Positions 53,201 to 61,637 of a DNA stretch of 64,000 bases are shown in pieces. The first letter of the stretch is position 1; every line of letters begins with the position of its first letter. Location: the NCBI RefSeq assembly GCF_028583425.1, contig NC_072801.1:61209766-61273765 (forward strand), given 5' to 3'. The position numbers and the translations under genes were made by a program. A model generated the notes under the pieces. It saw only the letters and a list, made by a program, of their open reading frames with translations. It had not been told where the DNA came from and did no database searches. This DNA comes from Eublepharis macularius. Taxonomy: Eukaryota; Chordata; Lepidosauria; Squamata; Eublepharidae.

Positions 53201-54243
53201 CCTGCAGCATCTCCCCAAAGCAACACTAGAGAGAGCTTTCTATACAACACTTCAAATAGGAATCCCTACTACAGTTCCTACCAGCAACAAGGTAGATCCA
53301 TGTTCTCCAAAAATTTCAGATGGGGTCTTTCACACTTGCCTCAGGCCAGCTACTGAGTTACTGGCAAAGACAGGGTTTGAACCCAGGGCTGCATGATACA
53401 CTGCTGTGTCTTTTCTCAGACACAGTGTTGGGGTTGATTTGCGCTTTAGAAGATGTTGGTTACCCAGTACAACTGCTGGCCACATTTCCTTATAGTGGGG
53501 CCAGAGCACTGTAACAAGTTGTGTGGAAATATATGTGTGTCTTTTTTATATAGATTGACCAGTGACCCATCTGTGGTGCAAAGCCATCAGGCTACTGATT
53601 TCTCTGTGGAGTCAACACACTAATGACTACATTTCCCAGGATGTTAAAGGGTTATGTGAGTTAAGCATTACAGACGGTGAAGGGCAATAAGGGTCAAAAT
53701 TTTCTTTCTTTGATGGGGAGGGTGTAAGACATTCAAATGGTCCACAGCATCCCCCACCCCCTTCAGCTTATTCTCACCTCTGAGCACATTTTCCTCCTGA
53801 GCTAGAGAGAAACCTAGAAAGTAGAAAGAGCTATTACTGTACAGGACCCACAGCAATGAAATCTCTTCCCCATGCAAACTCCCACCCACAGATGTACAAA
53901 CGGAGAGAGGCTGAATCTGAGACTGGAACCTGGCTCTCAGGACCTGAAGTCTCATCCTTCAAGCAGTTAATGTAAAACAAACCTAGAACACCTCTGAGCA
54001 TGCACAGACTGTTATTTCCCTCCTTGCTAAACAATTGCAAGCATACATCCATGTATAGAAGACAACAAGCTCACCATCTTGGAGCCTCAGCAGCTGGCAA
54101 AAACTAAACACGCAGCTCCCTCTCATTCTCTCTCACACACACTTTGGTAGCAGAAAATGCCTTTCTCTCCAATTCCTGGTTTGGACACTCCTTGGCCTTT
54201 GTGATTCTCACCAGGAAAAGAAGATGGAGAAAGCAGGCACCAT
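32020..54243 (-). CDS. Gene P: complete five-Ig receptor of leukocyte receptor complex type
   Basis: Eight exons are recognised: 54243-54212, 53813-53778, 53026-52743, 50768-50466, 47421-47134, 44548-44261, 33017-32727 and 32216-32020. They sum to 1719 bp, and every exon phase agrees (2, 2, 1, 1, 1, 1, 1, stop), giving 572 residues. Approximate layout: signal peptide 1-22, Ig D1 23-117, D2 118-218, D3 219-314, D4 315-410, D5 411-507, stalk from 508, transmembrane segment about 521-540, short tail without an ITIM. Arg at the outer edge of the membrane segment is the feature by which activating LILRA/GPVI/FcalphaR/NKp46-type receptors pair with FcRgamma; that pairing here is inferred. Sequons occur in most domains (NISC, NVTI, NITI, NNTF, NYSC). 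The ligand is unknown. A1BG/IGSF1-like kinship is an alternative for the Ig part, but the membrane exon favours a receptor. All splice sites are canonical GT-AG; the D2 donor is weak. Confidence 0.8.
32727..33017 (-). CDS. Gene P exon 7: Ig domain D5
   Basis: A 291-bp phase 1-1 exon; acceptor ctccacag, donor tatcag|gtgtgg. It encodes PSIPRPTISVSPSRLVAHGG, VKISC, AKFYLHEAGDP, GNYSCSYACSKTPF and LELLVS. It has an extra Cys three residues after the canonical F-strand Cys. No D5 counterpart is seen in the in-window part of gene Q. Confidence 0.8.
33254..33292. repeat. Simple repeat (tg)n then (ga)n
   Basis: A run of tgtgtg followed by gagaga, about 35 bp, in the D4-D5 intron of gene P. Confidence 0.8.
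33350..33564. mobile_element. CpG-rich foldback MITE
   Basis: The 215-bp near-perfect palindrome starts gggcccttttcacactgctt and ends in its inverse. The arms carry many CpG dinucleotides (gacatcgcg, gcgatgtcgc) in an AT-leaning intron. A 3-bp cag flanks both sides if the ends are drawn one base in. No coding capacity. Confidence 0.75.
34246..35190 (+). mobile_element. Ty3/gypsy remnant: integrase end plus LTR (fossil)
   Basis: The plus strand around 34338-34565 encodes the C-terminal integrase region (GWKFVGPFEIIEVINGVTIR, then VHPIFHCSLLK), characteristic of Ty3/gypsy elements. A gggggagttgaaaat polypurine tract leads to an LTR-like segment starting tgtcagacagg at 34779. Only the 3' part of the element is present and it is broken. 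The right end is approximate. Confidence 0.75.
35191..37087. repeat. Unclassified non-autonomous repeat cluster
   Basis: Blocks here recur on the far side of the hAT insertion: 35375-35560 resembles 42638-42770, and both 35880-36050 and 36590-36960 resemble 43010-43465 (ggggagctgaggag...ggtgtggt...gatc). The sequence that the hAT later split is thus itself repetitive. Ends such as agagccctttcgcactcaag suggest a DNA-transposon relative of the foldback at 33350. No gene. Confidence 0.45.
37660..38955. repeat. Eight-unit array in the hAT 3' region
   Basis: A conserved box (ccaccttcctgcctt-n4-gaaagga) recurs near 37668, 37804, 37980, 38230, 38404, 38576, 38755 and 38921, mostly 166-179 bp apart. 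Open frames on both strands here come from the repeat. Confidence 0.65.
39139..41658 (-). pseudogene. hAT transposase, one frame with three in-frame stops
   Basis: A single minus-strand frame of 840 codons from ATG ATG at 41658 to the final stop at 39139, with no frameshift but three internal stops (TGA at 40734-40732, TAG at 39543-39541, TGA near 39354). In order: acidic N-terminus, BED-type finger (WRHFRSLP, CCVC, HLKRHH), the hAT catalytic core region (VPFMADLWSG, FMVTDAGANML, VHKLHLVMWD, DLPTHWNSTYDIVCRL) and the C-terminal dimerisation segment (SCPPTSVQSEQVFSHVGDLL, RPRRARLHPDLVDMLAFIKV). Length and order fit ZBED-like hAT transposases. The stops may all be single transitions (CAG to TAG, TGG or CGA to TGA), which is inference. 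It cannot be host coding sequence given its position between TIRs. Confidence 0.85.
41698..42035. repeat. Three tandem units of about 130 bp in the hAT 5' region
   Basis: Units start near 41700, 41829 and 41969 (tgagccctcagccgaggtac...cagatcaggcact). They lie upstream of the transposase start, inside the element. Confidence 0.75.
42638..44215. other. Intron of gene P; continuation of the repeat split by the hAT
   Basis: 42638-43465 matches parts of 35375-36960 (see that entry). 43466-44215 shows no exon or named repeat. Confidence 0.4.
44261..44548 (-). CDS. Gene P exon 6: Ig domain D4
   Basis: A 288-bp phase 1-1 exon; acceptor ctcgcag, donor gttag|gtgagg. It encodes PDLPRPNISLSPNAVAVLGS, NITIQCW, LNNTFSLRKDGEQRASRSAE and YSCSYRPPKLFKSSE. 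It is the closest counterpart of gene Q exon 6677-6964. The open frame extends well past the donor to 43926, but that part matches intron, not a domain. Confidence 0.85.
44618..44852. mobile_element. Palindromic MITE of the ccaagctac family
   Basis: Outer ends tcaaactacaaatgacgaat and the inverse (catttgtcacttgtagcttg). Inside, gacacttgtcagcttccctc near 44653 has its inverse near 44800. It shares both the ends and the inner arm with 57310-57655. Lies in the D3-D4 intron of gene P. Confidence 0.7.
45770..45957 (-). repeat. Dispersed repeat of about 190 bp
   Basis: On the minus strand it reads ...ggagttctcccagaattaca ... aatctccaggaatttcc. It is related to copies at 31528-31742, 51383-51588 and 52008-52196. 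The family is not named; a MITE or SINE of the gttgccaact type is likely. Confidence 0.5.
46500..46748. mobile_element. Palindromic MITE inserted into a copy of itself
   Basis: A complete 118-bp foldback (46579-46696, gggccaagctacacatgacg to its inverse) is flanked by tga on both sides (46576-46578 and 46697-46699). It lies inside a second, longer member that ends gtcacttgtagcttggctc at 46748. The 3-bp TNA target duplications suggest PIF/Harbinger-type movement. Confidence 0.75.
47134..47421 (-). CDS. Gene P exon 5: Ig domain D3
   Basis: A 288-bp phase 1-1 exon; acceptor tttgcccag, donor taacag|gtaaat. It encodes ISIPGPIISVTPAEWVSLER, NITIYC, RTFYLEKEGGQISLELK, RYTCRYTF and SVELLIT. It matches the D3 and D3' exons of gene Q, and intron sequence on both sides is also shared. 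Confidence 0.85.
47590..50083 (-). mobile_element. Ty1/copia element remnant (fossil)
   Basis: Minus-strand parts, 5' to 3': LTR (50083-49607, tgttag to ttaca), a gag-like segment (about 49158-48910), a retropepsin region with SDSGATCHF and a pre-integrase region (about 48689-48213), the start of integrase (about 48162-47700, DLIHSDICGPLPV), and an LTR-like end (47690-47590). The reverse transcriptase is not recognised. It is broken in several places. It lies in the D2-D3 intron of gene P. Confidence 0.75.
48774..48875. mobile_element. Short Penelope-like end insertion in the copia remnant
   Basis: About 100 bp: acattgtcgaaggctttctc ... ttgttgtagattttctgggc, then the inverse copy ...aaaatctacaacaacc. 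The flanks tataatattagtt (48761-48773) and tatagtattggtt (48876-48888) match at 11 of 13 bases, a likely target duplication. Adjacent 48650-48760 looks like a LINE or SINE 3' tail. Confidence 0.6.
50466..50768 (-). CDS. Gene P exon 4: Ig domain D2 with enlarged loop
   Basis: A 303-bp phase 1-1 exon; acceptor ttctcacag. The donor ataaag|gtctca is weak compared with gtgaga in gene Q. It encodes PDLPRPNISIRPNKWAAIGH, NVTIQCW, KRFYLHTVNKKIQEVQLIQE, RYHCNYRPPSGFL and VELVLYK. It is five residues longer than its gene Q counterpart because of an IQEVQLIQEV tandem duplication. Confidence 0.75.
51383..52196 (+). repeat. Two dispersed gttgccaact-type repeats
   Basis: Copies at 51383-51588 and 52008-52196 share ggagatctcctggaattt..., agagggtggactctatgg and ctccaggaatttccca. 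The D1-D2 intron sequence between them contains a relic of D2-type flank (51640-51715; see findings). No exon here. Confidence 0.5.
52743..53026 (-). CDS. Gene P exon 3: Ig domain D1
   Basis: A 284-bp exon, phase 2 start and phase 1 end (acceptor gataatccag, donor tacaag|gtgagg). It encodes ILSVPFIDLYPVLGVKVGGT, ANISC, FFCLEPEIPLGKLL, EDGGEYTCYSCDPNTQSQSE and PVELLIQ. The phases and the YTCYSC pair match gene Q D1. Confidence 0.85.
53778..53813 (-). CDS. Gene P exon 2: leader exon of 36 bp
   Basis: Acceptor ctactttctag and donor ctcagag|gtgaga bound exactly 36 bp. In the frame of exon 1 it encodes FLSSSGGKCAQ plus two bases of an Arg codon. Another frame would hit TAG, so the reading is fixed by exons 1 and 3. 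Confidence 0.85.
54212..54243 (-). CDS. Gene P exon 1: start codon and signal peptide
   Basis: ATG at 54243-54241, then VPAFSIFFS and donor ttcctg|gtgaga. The 32 bp end two bases into a Trp codon completed by exon 2. Together they form a short hydrophobic signal peptide. Confidence 0.85.
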
Positions 54244-54380
54244 GATAGAGCAATTATGCAGTCACTAAGAGCCAGTTCCAATGCTACAGATTCCCTTGAG
54301 CTTAGTTTAGTGAGATGTTTGCTGTGATCCACCACCACCCACCCCCTGCATTACATCAGAAGCGACCGGAAACTGACAAG
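54244..54380 (-). promoter_or_regulatory. Conserved upstream block of gene P
   Basis: Plus-strand 54349-54374 (attacatcagaagcgaccgg aaactg) matches the equivalent block upstream of gene Q. A GGAA core lies about 125 bp from the ATG, and no TATA box is seen. The conservation is seen directly; ETS-type control is inferred. Confidence 0.4.
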
Positions 54381-54642
54381 GGCTTCAGCAACCATCACTT
54401 TCACAGGTTCTCTCAATCTGCAGGAAGGATCTCCTCGGTACAGATATCAGGTCCCGTTCAAAGGCAGCCTTGCAAGAATTCATAACACCAGAACAATACA
54501 TGACACTTCATTTTAGTTGCTGTTCTGGAAAAGACAGATGAAAAAGCATTATTCTGAATAAGAAGAAAGATACAAACACTCCATACATAGCGGCCACCAG
54601 CAACATAGTCAAGTTTATGTTTAGCAGTTCAAGCTGGAAGAC

Positions 54643-54921
54643 AGGGTTGCCAGTTTTTCCTACCCTCGCTGCAGGTGGGGGACCCAGCACTCACTTTTTG
54701 AAAGTCCTCCGAATGTAGCATGATGACATCACTTCTGTGATGTCACTCCTGGAAATGACATCATTGCACCCGTGGGAAGCGTGCAAGCTGGACCGGGAGG
54801 TTTTTTGCCACCTGGGCCTGTTTCTCAGGGCGTTTTCCCCTCTCCGGCCAGGTGAGTGGCAGCAGGGGGCAGAGGCTGGCAGTGGAGGATCTCCCGCCAC
54901 CACCAGGGAACTGGCAACCCT
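54643..54921. mobile_element. MITE with agggttgccagtt ends
   Basis: Perfect 13-bp inverted ends (54643-54655 and 54909-54921) with internal short palindromes (gatgacatcacttctgtgat). Non-coding, upstream of gene P. Confidence 0.65.
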
Positions 54922-55063
54922 ACTGGTAGAGGAGAATGCTAAAGTGGACCACCTAAGTCAGAATCATTTATTACTTCTGAGCCCAGTGGATAACTGGGAA
55001 AGGGGCTGAATCCCAGTTCCATGATTCAGTATTAATTCTGGATTTTAACAGAAAGCACTAGAA

Positions 55064-55955
55064 TAGGAGTTCCCAATCTTTTTGAGCCTGCAGACACTTT
55101 TGGAATTCTAATACAGGGTAGTGGGTGCAACCGTAAAATGGCTACTGTAGGTAGGGATCCTAGCTGTCTGGTTTTCAACTGGACAGTCCAGTTTTTCCAA
55201 AAAAAAAAATTGACTATCTGGGGAAAATGTAATTTAAAAAACCAGACACTTTGCCTGTTCAGTCCATCGACCAGTGTGCCTCTTGCATACGCATTGCCAG
55301 AGCAGCCACTGGAGGATTGTGCGGCCAGCCAGCCCAGCCTCCTGCATGCCACCACCACAGGGTGGGAGTGTATTACCAGACCCCCTGCCCATCCTCCTGC
55401 ATGCCTCCAGGGGAATGAGCAGCCAGCCTGGCTGCCACAGGAGTGGGGCAGTGTGATGATGTTAACCTAGTAGTGACCTCATTGTGCAGGGCCGGGAGCG
55501 AGTGTGCACAAGAACATTACTGAGGTGAATGCTGGAGGCCCCCTCTCTCTCCCTGAGGTCTGGTATTTTTCTAGACCCCCGTCCGGCAACCCTAACCACA
55601 GGTGGCCGAGCCAATCACAAAATGTCAGGTCATGCATAACTCTAACAGTTACTCTTCAACAATTTGGACAGAAGCTTTGCTTAACAGGATGTTTCTTAAA
55701 ACAAATTTATTGTTTAAAAATATTTTCTTGCTTACATGTAGCATATTTTCAATCACGCAGTGAAGATCTTTGTGCTATGGTGGCAGTTACTGCTGAAGTC
55801 ATTTTTTTTAATCTACACAGCCAGTCAGATCTCCAATGGCCAATCAGAAGCCCTGCTGAATATCTGGCCCCACCCACTTTCTCAAAATTCTTAGAAGGCA
55901 CCAGGAAAGGTGGAGCAGCACATGGCACCCATGGGCACCACATTGAGGACTTCTG
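55064..55955. mobile_element. hAT-like non-autonomous element with nested insert
   Basis: It begins taggagttcccaatcttttt and ends caccacattgaggacttctg. Flanks cactagaa (55056-55063) and cactagat (55956-55963) form an 8-bp duplication with one mismatch. A second repeat of about 450 bp (55147-55598) interrupts it. Confidence 0.65.
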
Positions 55956-55963
55956 CACTAGAT

Positions 55964-57306
55964 TATTATTGGCAGAGAGGATACATTAATTCATAGGAAT
56001 CTATTTTGTCACAATGCATTTGCTGCATTAAAACATCTCCTTTAAGGGGGGGATAAAGAAGAGTTTGGAATCAAAAAGGGAGGTTAGAATCAATTTCACC
56101 AAGTTTAGAATTTCCTGCAAAACGCTGCAATAACAACTCACCACTAGACCTCTCCTCTGCCCAGCTTCCTCTTTGCTGCACGCACTCCTTCCCCACCTAT
56201 TCTCAAACATACCAATTAGTGAGAGGGCCAGGGAGGAACCACCGCATTCTGTGCTATAAGGAAATGGTTCAGAGAGATGCATAGGTTCAGGGATATGGAT
56301 GGCAGACTATACCACTGTGCACTGTCTGTTGCTCTTACTGGAAAGTTTCACACTGTTTGATATGTCATATTAATCTGCTTGTGTTTTGCTTTAGGATTGT
56401 TTTTCAGCTCTGTATTAAATTTCTACTTGTTCTTGAATTTCTACTAGCCTTACCCTATCGCATTGTTTATTGATTGTCCCAGCCGATGATTGTATTGACT
56501 TATTATTATTATTTATTCAATTTCTAATCTGCCGTCCCCGCGAGTGGGCTTAGGGGAGGTTACAGTAATACATAAAAATACAAAAGATAAAACCATTGAC
56601 GCAATAAAACTATATATAGGTGAGAAAAGCAGGTGATAAATAATGTAAATAAATAAATAAATTGCAGTTATATGCCAAAACTGTACAGGGAAATTCAGGG
56701 GACCTAGATGAGTTTGGAGTATACCTCTAGTATATATCATGATCCATTCCCACACTAAAGCACTTCTCATGCTGAAAGTGATAACAGACAACAAGTATCC
56801 ATTTCTGTCCATCTAGAAAATCCTAATGGTTGCAGCCATGCTGTTACCCAAAGGGAAGGTCTCCTTGTGAGTTGGGGGAATTAGCATGCAAGGAGAAGTA
56901 GCAAGAGGGTGTAACTTCAGGATCTCCAACTGTGTATACGAGGATTGCCCAGCTAGACAACTCTTTTCAATTAGATAGATGTTTCAATAAAAAGGGAGTT
57001 TTTATTGAAAATAACAAAGATCAACAGCATGCAAAAACACACACTACACACACAGAGAGCTAACGAGAAATCAGTGGTGAAAATTGGATAGAGTTTGAGG
57101 GATTGGGTGATATTTACCACCTAGAAGAGCACGTCTGGGAGAGAGTGTTGAGCGACCAGCACGTCAAGGTAGAAGAGCTCGAACGGAAGTTCGAGGGTGT
57201 ATGCTGGATCCATGAGCATGCATATAGCTATGGCAGAGGGGCAGTCCAACTATACTGTGGGACATACCCAGGGGCAAGATTGAATCTTCTGCCCCCAAAC
57301 AAAGAC
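55964..57306. other. Intergenic; no gene seen
   Basis: A LINE-like 3' tail in minus orientation lies at 56496-56610 (ctaatctgccgtccccgcga). 56930-57300 includes tttcaataaaaagggagttt and may be retroelement-derived, but no domain could be named. Confidence 0.35.
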
Positions 57307-57309
57307 TTA

Positions 57310-57655
57310 GAGCCAAGCTACAAGTGACGCCTGACACAGGTTGGACACTTGTCAGCTTCCCTCAAGTTTTGACGGGAAATGTAGGCATTCTGGTCTTGCA
57401 GCTTGGCTCTCCATTTAATTGAAGTTTACAGAAACCCACACACACACAGTGGAGGGGAAGGGGGTGCCCGGCGACAGCCCGATGCCTGCAATCCCCTCCC
57501 AACCGCATGTTCTCCCTCTCATAGACTGCCGCTCTGTAAACTTCAATTAAATTGAGAGCCAAGCTGCAAGACCAGGACACCTACATTTCCCATCAAAACT
57601 TGAGGGAAGCTGACAAGTGTCCAACCTGTGTCAGGCGTCACTTGTAGCTTGGCTC
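57310..57655. mobile_element. Large palindromic MITE with unique core
   Basis: The 346-bp element runs from gagccaagctacaagtgacg to its inverse and is flanked by tta on both sides (57307-57309 and 57656-57658). The second-level arms (ctgtaaacttcaattaaat and inverse) enclose a unique GC-richer core of about 100 bp. It shares its ends with 25800, 44618 and 46500. Confidence 0.8.
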
Positions 57656-57658
57656 TTA

Positions 57659-58267
57659 ATGGTTGTTTCTAGAGTGGGACAAAAGATTGAGAAGTTGTCT
57701 CCAGAGCAAGAAAAGGAGCTGGAGAACTGTCTCCCAGGTGCGACAATGAACTGGCAAACCATCTCCAAGGTGGAACAATAAACTAGGAAGATTTGATAAG
57801 GTCTTCCCAGGCAGAAAGTTATCAATAGTGATTGACAATCTGCAAAGTCAGGGTGGGTGAGGCTATCAGCTCCCTGAGTCACCTAAGAATAGGAAAGTGG
57901 TTAAGGGAAGATCGATAGGGTGTGTTGTGGTGATTAATTCAGGAACTCCGGGAAGGCCCCTATTGTATCAGGATCCTTAGCACATCTCTGGGGTGTGGGG
58001 AGGCGGGGGGGGCCCTGAGCTGGCCTCATCTGTCATCTCACATGCTAACCATGTTCTGTCTCCTGGCCGGGATTTGGCTTTCATATTTCTGCCTGCTTGG
58101 GCAGTATTTTGTGTCTGGAACACAGTCAGAGAAGGAGCTCATCATGCATAACCATATTCATAAGCCTTTTTAATGTTGTGAGGGCAAGTCTGACTGCTAA
58201 CAATGCAAGGAATGGGGTGGGGGATGAGCCTTTAAAAGAAACAGTAACAGCAACTGTATAAAAAACT
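57659..58267. other. Intergenic; no gene seen
   Basis: Short repeated phrases occur (aactgtctccc, accatctccaagg), but no exon or named repeat was recognised. Confidence 0.35.
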
Positions 58268-58482
58268 TGGCCCTGACACGAGTGGCTCAAGTTAGCCCAA
58301 TCTTGTCAGATCTCAGAAGCTAATGAGGGGTTAGTACTTGGTTGGGACACTGCCAAGGAAGTCCAGGGTTGCTATGCAGAGACAGGCAATGAACGAGTAC
58401 CTCTGAAGATCTCTTCCCTTGAAAACCCTATGGGGTCACCATAAGTTGGCTGTGACTTGACAGTAGTTTCCACCACACATAA
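58268..58482 (+). mobile_element. 5S-rRNA-derived SINE
   Basis: About 58290-58375 resembles the 3' two-thirds of 5S rRNA: gcccaatcttgtcagatctc, agaagctaatgaggggttag, tacttggttgggacactgcc. A SINE body follows (cttgaaaaccctatggggtc, ataagttggctgtgacttga). Confidence 0.75.
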
Positions 58483-59086
58483 AAGATTTCATGTTTCTCT
58501 TCCAACATGGACAGCTACTGGCCATTCTCAGATGTTCCTTTTGTGGGGCATAGTGCTTGACCATGTAATAGTAACCTAGGCATTCCTAGAGGATACTGGC
58601 TTTATGACTGGTCACCTAACAGATGATCTTTGCTGTGCACAAGACAGGGGTTTCTGCTGGACCTCTTACCACCATTTTAGTCCTTTAATCACAGAATGAT
58701 CCCAGGCCACCTTACACAGAGGCATTGCTTTACATCAGCTCCAGTCCTTTCTGGAAGGAAGACCCCAGAAGGGGCTCCTGAGTGCTGCTGCTCTATTCCT
58801 CAGCCTGTTTTTTATGGGATTCTATAGGTTCTGTCTTTGGTCCCAGGCTATTTAATACCTACATGAAACTTCTGGGTAGAAGTTGCCTAGAGAATGAAGT
58901 GTAGTGGCATCAGTACATGATGGTTCATACCTCAATGTCTTCTTGCCATCTAATTTAAGAAAGGCTATGAAGAGACTGAACTATTGCTAGGAATCAGTGA
59001 GGGAATGAATGAAGAATAAGAAGGTGTTTTTGGCCAGTGGTTGTCCCAGGATAAGGAGTGGGACCAATTTCAGATATAGTTGGGAA

Positions 59087-59342
59087 CAGGGCTTTTTTTC
59101 TGGGAAAAGAGGTGGTGGAACTCAGTGGGTTGCCCTCGGAGAAAATGGTCACATGGCTGGTGACTCCGCCCCCTGATCTCCAGACAGAGGGGAGTTTAGA
59201 TTGCCCTCTGCACCGCTGGTGCGGAGTGCAATCTAAACTCCCCTCTGTCTGGAGATCAGGGGGCGGGGCCACCAGCCATGTGACCATTTTCAGGAGGTTC
59301 CGGAACTCCATTCCACCCTGTTCCAGCTGAAAAAAAGCCCTG
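59087..59342. mobile_element. hAT MITE with 8-bp target duplication and central palindrome
   Basis: 256 bp, cagggctttttttc to its inverse, flanked by perfect gttgggaa (59079-59086 and 59343-59350). A central foldback is built around gtttagattgccctctgcac. Related to 24389-24609. Confidence 0.85.
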
Positions 59343-59534
59343 GTTGGGAAGATGTACATTAAACATGAACAATCAAAAAGGCATGAGATTAGTTTACTAA
59401 AACTTTTAATACGTTGACAGCCCAGAAGCAATAAATCAAATAATTTATACACTGAATTAGTTGAGCACATCACTAAAGCCTTAGTCCAGATGTTTATTTG
59501 AGAGATTGAAGGAAATATAAAATAACTTACAATT

Positions 59535-59873
59535 GTGGTTCTCAACCTTTTGTATCTTACACCCCACCAATCAATATCAAACAACCAGCATCCTGCCATA
59601 ATAAAAAACACACATACCCCACTTTTTCCAAGAAGGACACATATATGTTTACAGGCATTCAATTAGTATTCCTAGCATGCCAAAAGGTCACAGATGGATA
59701 GGATAATACAAGGTAGGTAGGGTTGGCAGGAGATGGCCAATCATACTTGCAGGTGGACATGGGAATTGAGGGAGAAAAAATGCTTAGTAATGGTTATGAA
59801 AACCCTATGCCCCACCCGGACAACTTCTGCATCCCAACAGTTGTGCACACAGCACTGGTTGAAAACCACTGAC
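59535..59873. mobile_element. Probable hAT-type MITE
   Basis: Ends gtggttctcaacctttt and ggttgaaaaccactg are inverted. The target duplication was not resolved. Non-coding. Confidence 0.55.
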
Positions 59874-60788
59874 CTAAAATATAATAGAGAAAAGCTATCA
59901 CCTATTTGCAAAAGGAAATGCCACCTTCAATATTTTCTTTTCAAAGTAACACACCACAAATGAACTAGCCTCTACAATAAACATTAAAATATGCATGCAT
60001 TAAAATAAATGCATGCCGCTGAAGTGCAGCGATGCACATTCAAATGTATTCCAGTCACAAATTACTATTGCTTTAATGGGTTACGGTGGAATCCAGCCAG
60101 CTTTATTGCTCAGTGTTACTCAATTCTCCTCCTTACTGCATGGCTTTTGTCCATTCAAGTCCAATGATCCCCAGTATTGCCTTTGGGGTTGTCACCAAGG
60201 CCCCCTTCTCCTTTTTTCACCAGCAGAAAATCTGAATGCCCCCCCCTTTATCTAATTATGAATGGTTGCAGCAGTTCTAGAAATCAATAGACGGGGGTAC
60301 AAATTCCAGATTAGCAATATCATAACCACTTTACATGTAAAAGATCTAAACAAAGAAGCACAGGCACACAATAATAGTTATATCTCAAAATCCTGCTTTC
60401 AATGTGCCCAAGGACTAGGGCTGGTGGAGTAGGATTCTTGAAGGGTTTTTTTGCTGTGGATCTACAGTGACACTCCCTTCAGTTTGGATGGACACTGCAG
60501 CTATAAGAAATACAAGCCTGAAGATGTTTCCAAGTCATGGCATTATTTGCCAAGTTCTTTGGACCTTGATTGGAGCGGCTCCATTAAGTCCAGTTTCTGC
60601 TTGCTCGGACTAGAGCAGCTATCCAAAAACTTCTGCAAATGTCTTTCTTATCCTGCTATTGTTTGAGGAAAAATGCCTGAAAAGGAGACTCAGCCTGGGA
60701 GGTTCTACAGAGGCAAAGCATGTGGTCTACCACTGAACTGTGACCCCTTGTGAATCTTTAGGAATCCCTGAGTGCCCTGGAGCTCAGG

Positions 60789-60973
60789 TCAATTTTCATA
60801 TGGAAAGTAAAGTGACAAAGAGTGGGCTGGGGAAATAGCCATCTCATTTTGTTCCTTCCAGAAGCGATAGTCCACAATCATCATATAGGTGAGGAGGAGA
60901 AGAATCAGACCTCCTATAGCCAAGCGGATGATGTTGATCTTGGTGTAATCTGCCACTGGTTCTTCTGGGCCAG
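60789..60973 (-). CDS. Gene R last exon: transmembrane segment with NxxR and short tail
   Basis: The acceptor gctctctaag is followed by 185 bp with phase 1 start and a stop at 60791-60789. It encodes GPEEPVADYTKI, then NIIRLAIGGLILLLLTYMMI, then VDYRFWKEQNEM and a tail ending PYEN. The Asn-x-x-Arg at the membrane edge is the adaptor-pairing signature of activating LRC receptors. It aligns with gene P exon 8. No Ig exon was found from 60974 to 64000, so the rest of the gene should lie to the right. AATAAA at 60107-60102 (minus) is a candidate poly(A) signal. Confidence 0.75.
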
Positions 60974-61637
60974 CTTAGAGAGCAAAAGAAGGAGATTTGC
61001 CACATTAGTTAACATCAACATGAGAATTCATTCTGCAAACCTAAGCTCTACCCCCTCCTGCCACCACCATGAAACTAGAGATGCTCAAACATCCACCAGT
61101 TTGGCACAGTTTCTGCTCACTGATCACAAGCAGGAAGCCAATCTTTTATCAGCTGTTCAGCTGTTTGTGAGCAGCAAAAGTCATTAGACAGGTTGGTGGC
61201 AGCGTGTAGGCATGCCACACAGCCTCCATTAATTACTCTTTACATTTCTACATTCCTGATCTCCTGGTCAGTTGGCATGCCACACAGGAAAACTCAGGAC
61301 GTAGTTTAAATGTTTCACAATAACTCTCTCATCTTTCACAGAGCACAATATTCCCATACACTCTAAGTAATAATTCTTACATGTCTTAAGGTTCACTGTG
61401 TTCCTCTCACTATGCCTAATAGATAAGACAGAAGGCTGATCACAGCATATCTGTCCAGTGGCCTGTAACTGGTTCAGAACTAGTTTAGAACACGCTACTA
61501 TTGTTGTAACTATTGCTATAGACATATTTGGGCATTGCTCTTTTCCGGGTTCCTGAAAGCTTTCTCAATAAAACACTCGCCTCCATGTTGGAGGGACAGA
61601 CTTTGCATCCAGATCTTGTCTCGTGTCGTTACTACAG

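Noticed and set aside
58283-58375. 5S rRNA gene
   Set aside because: Only part of 5S is present, diverged, and fused to a SINE body that recurs at 61638-61822.
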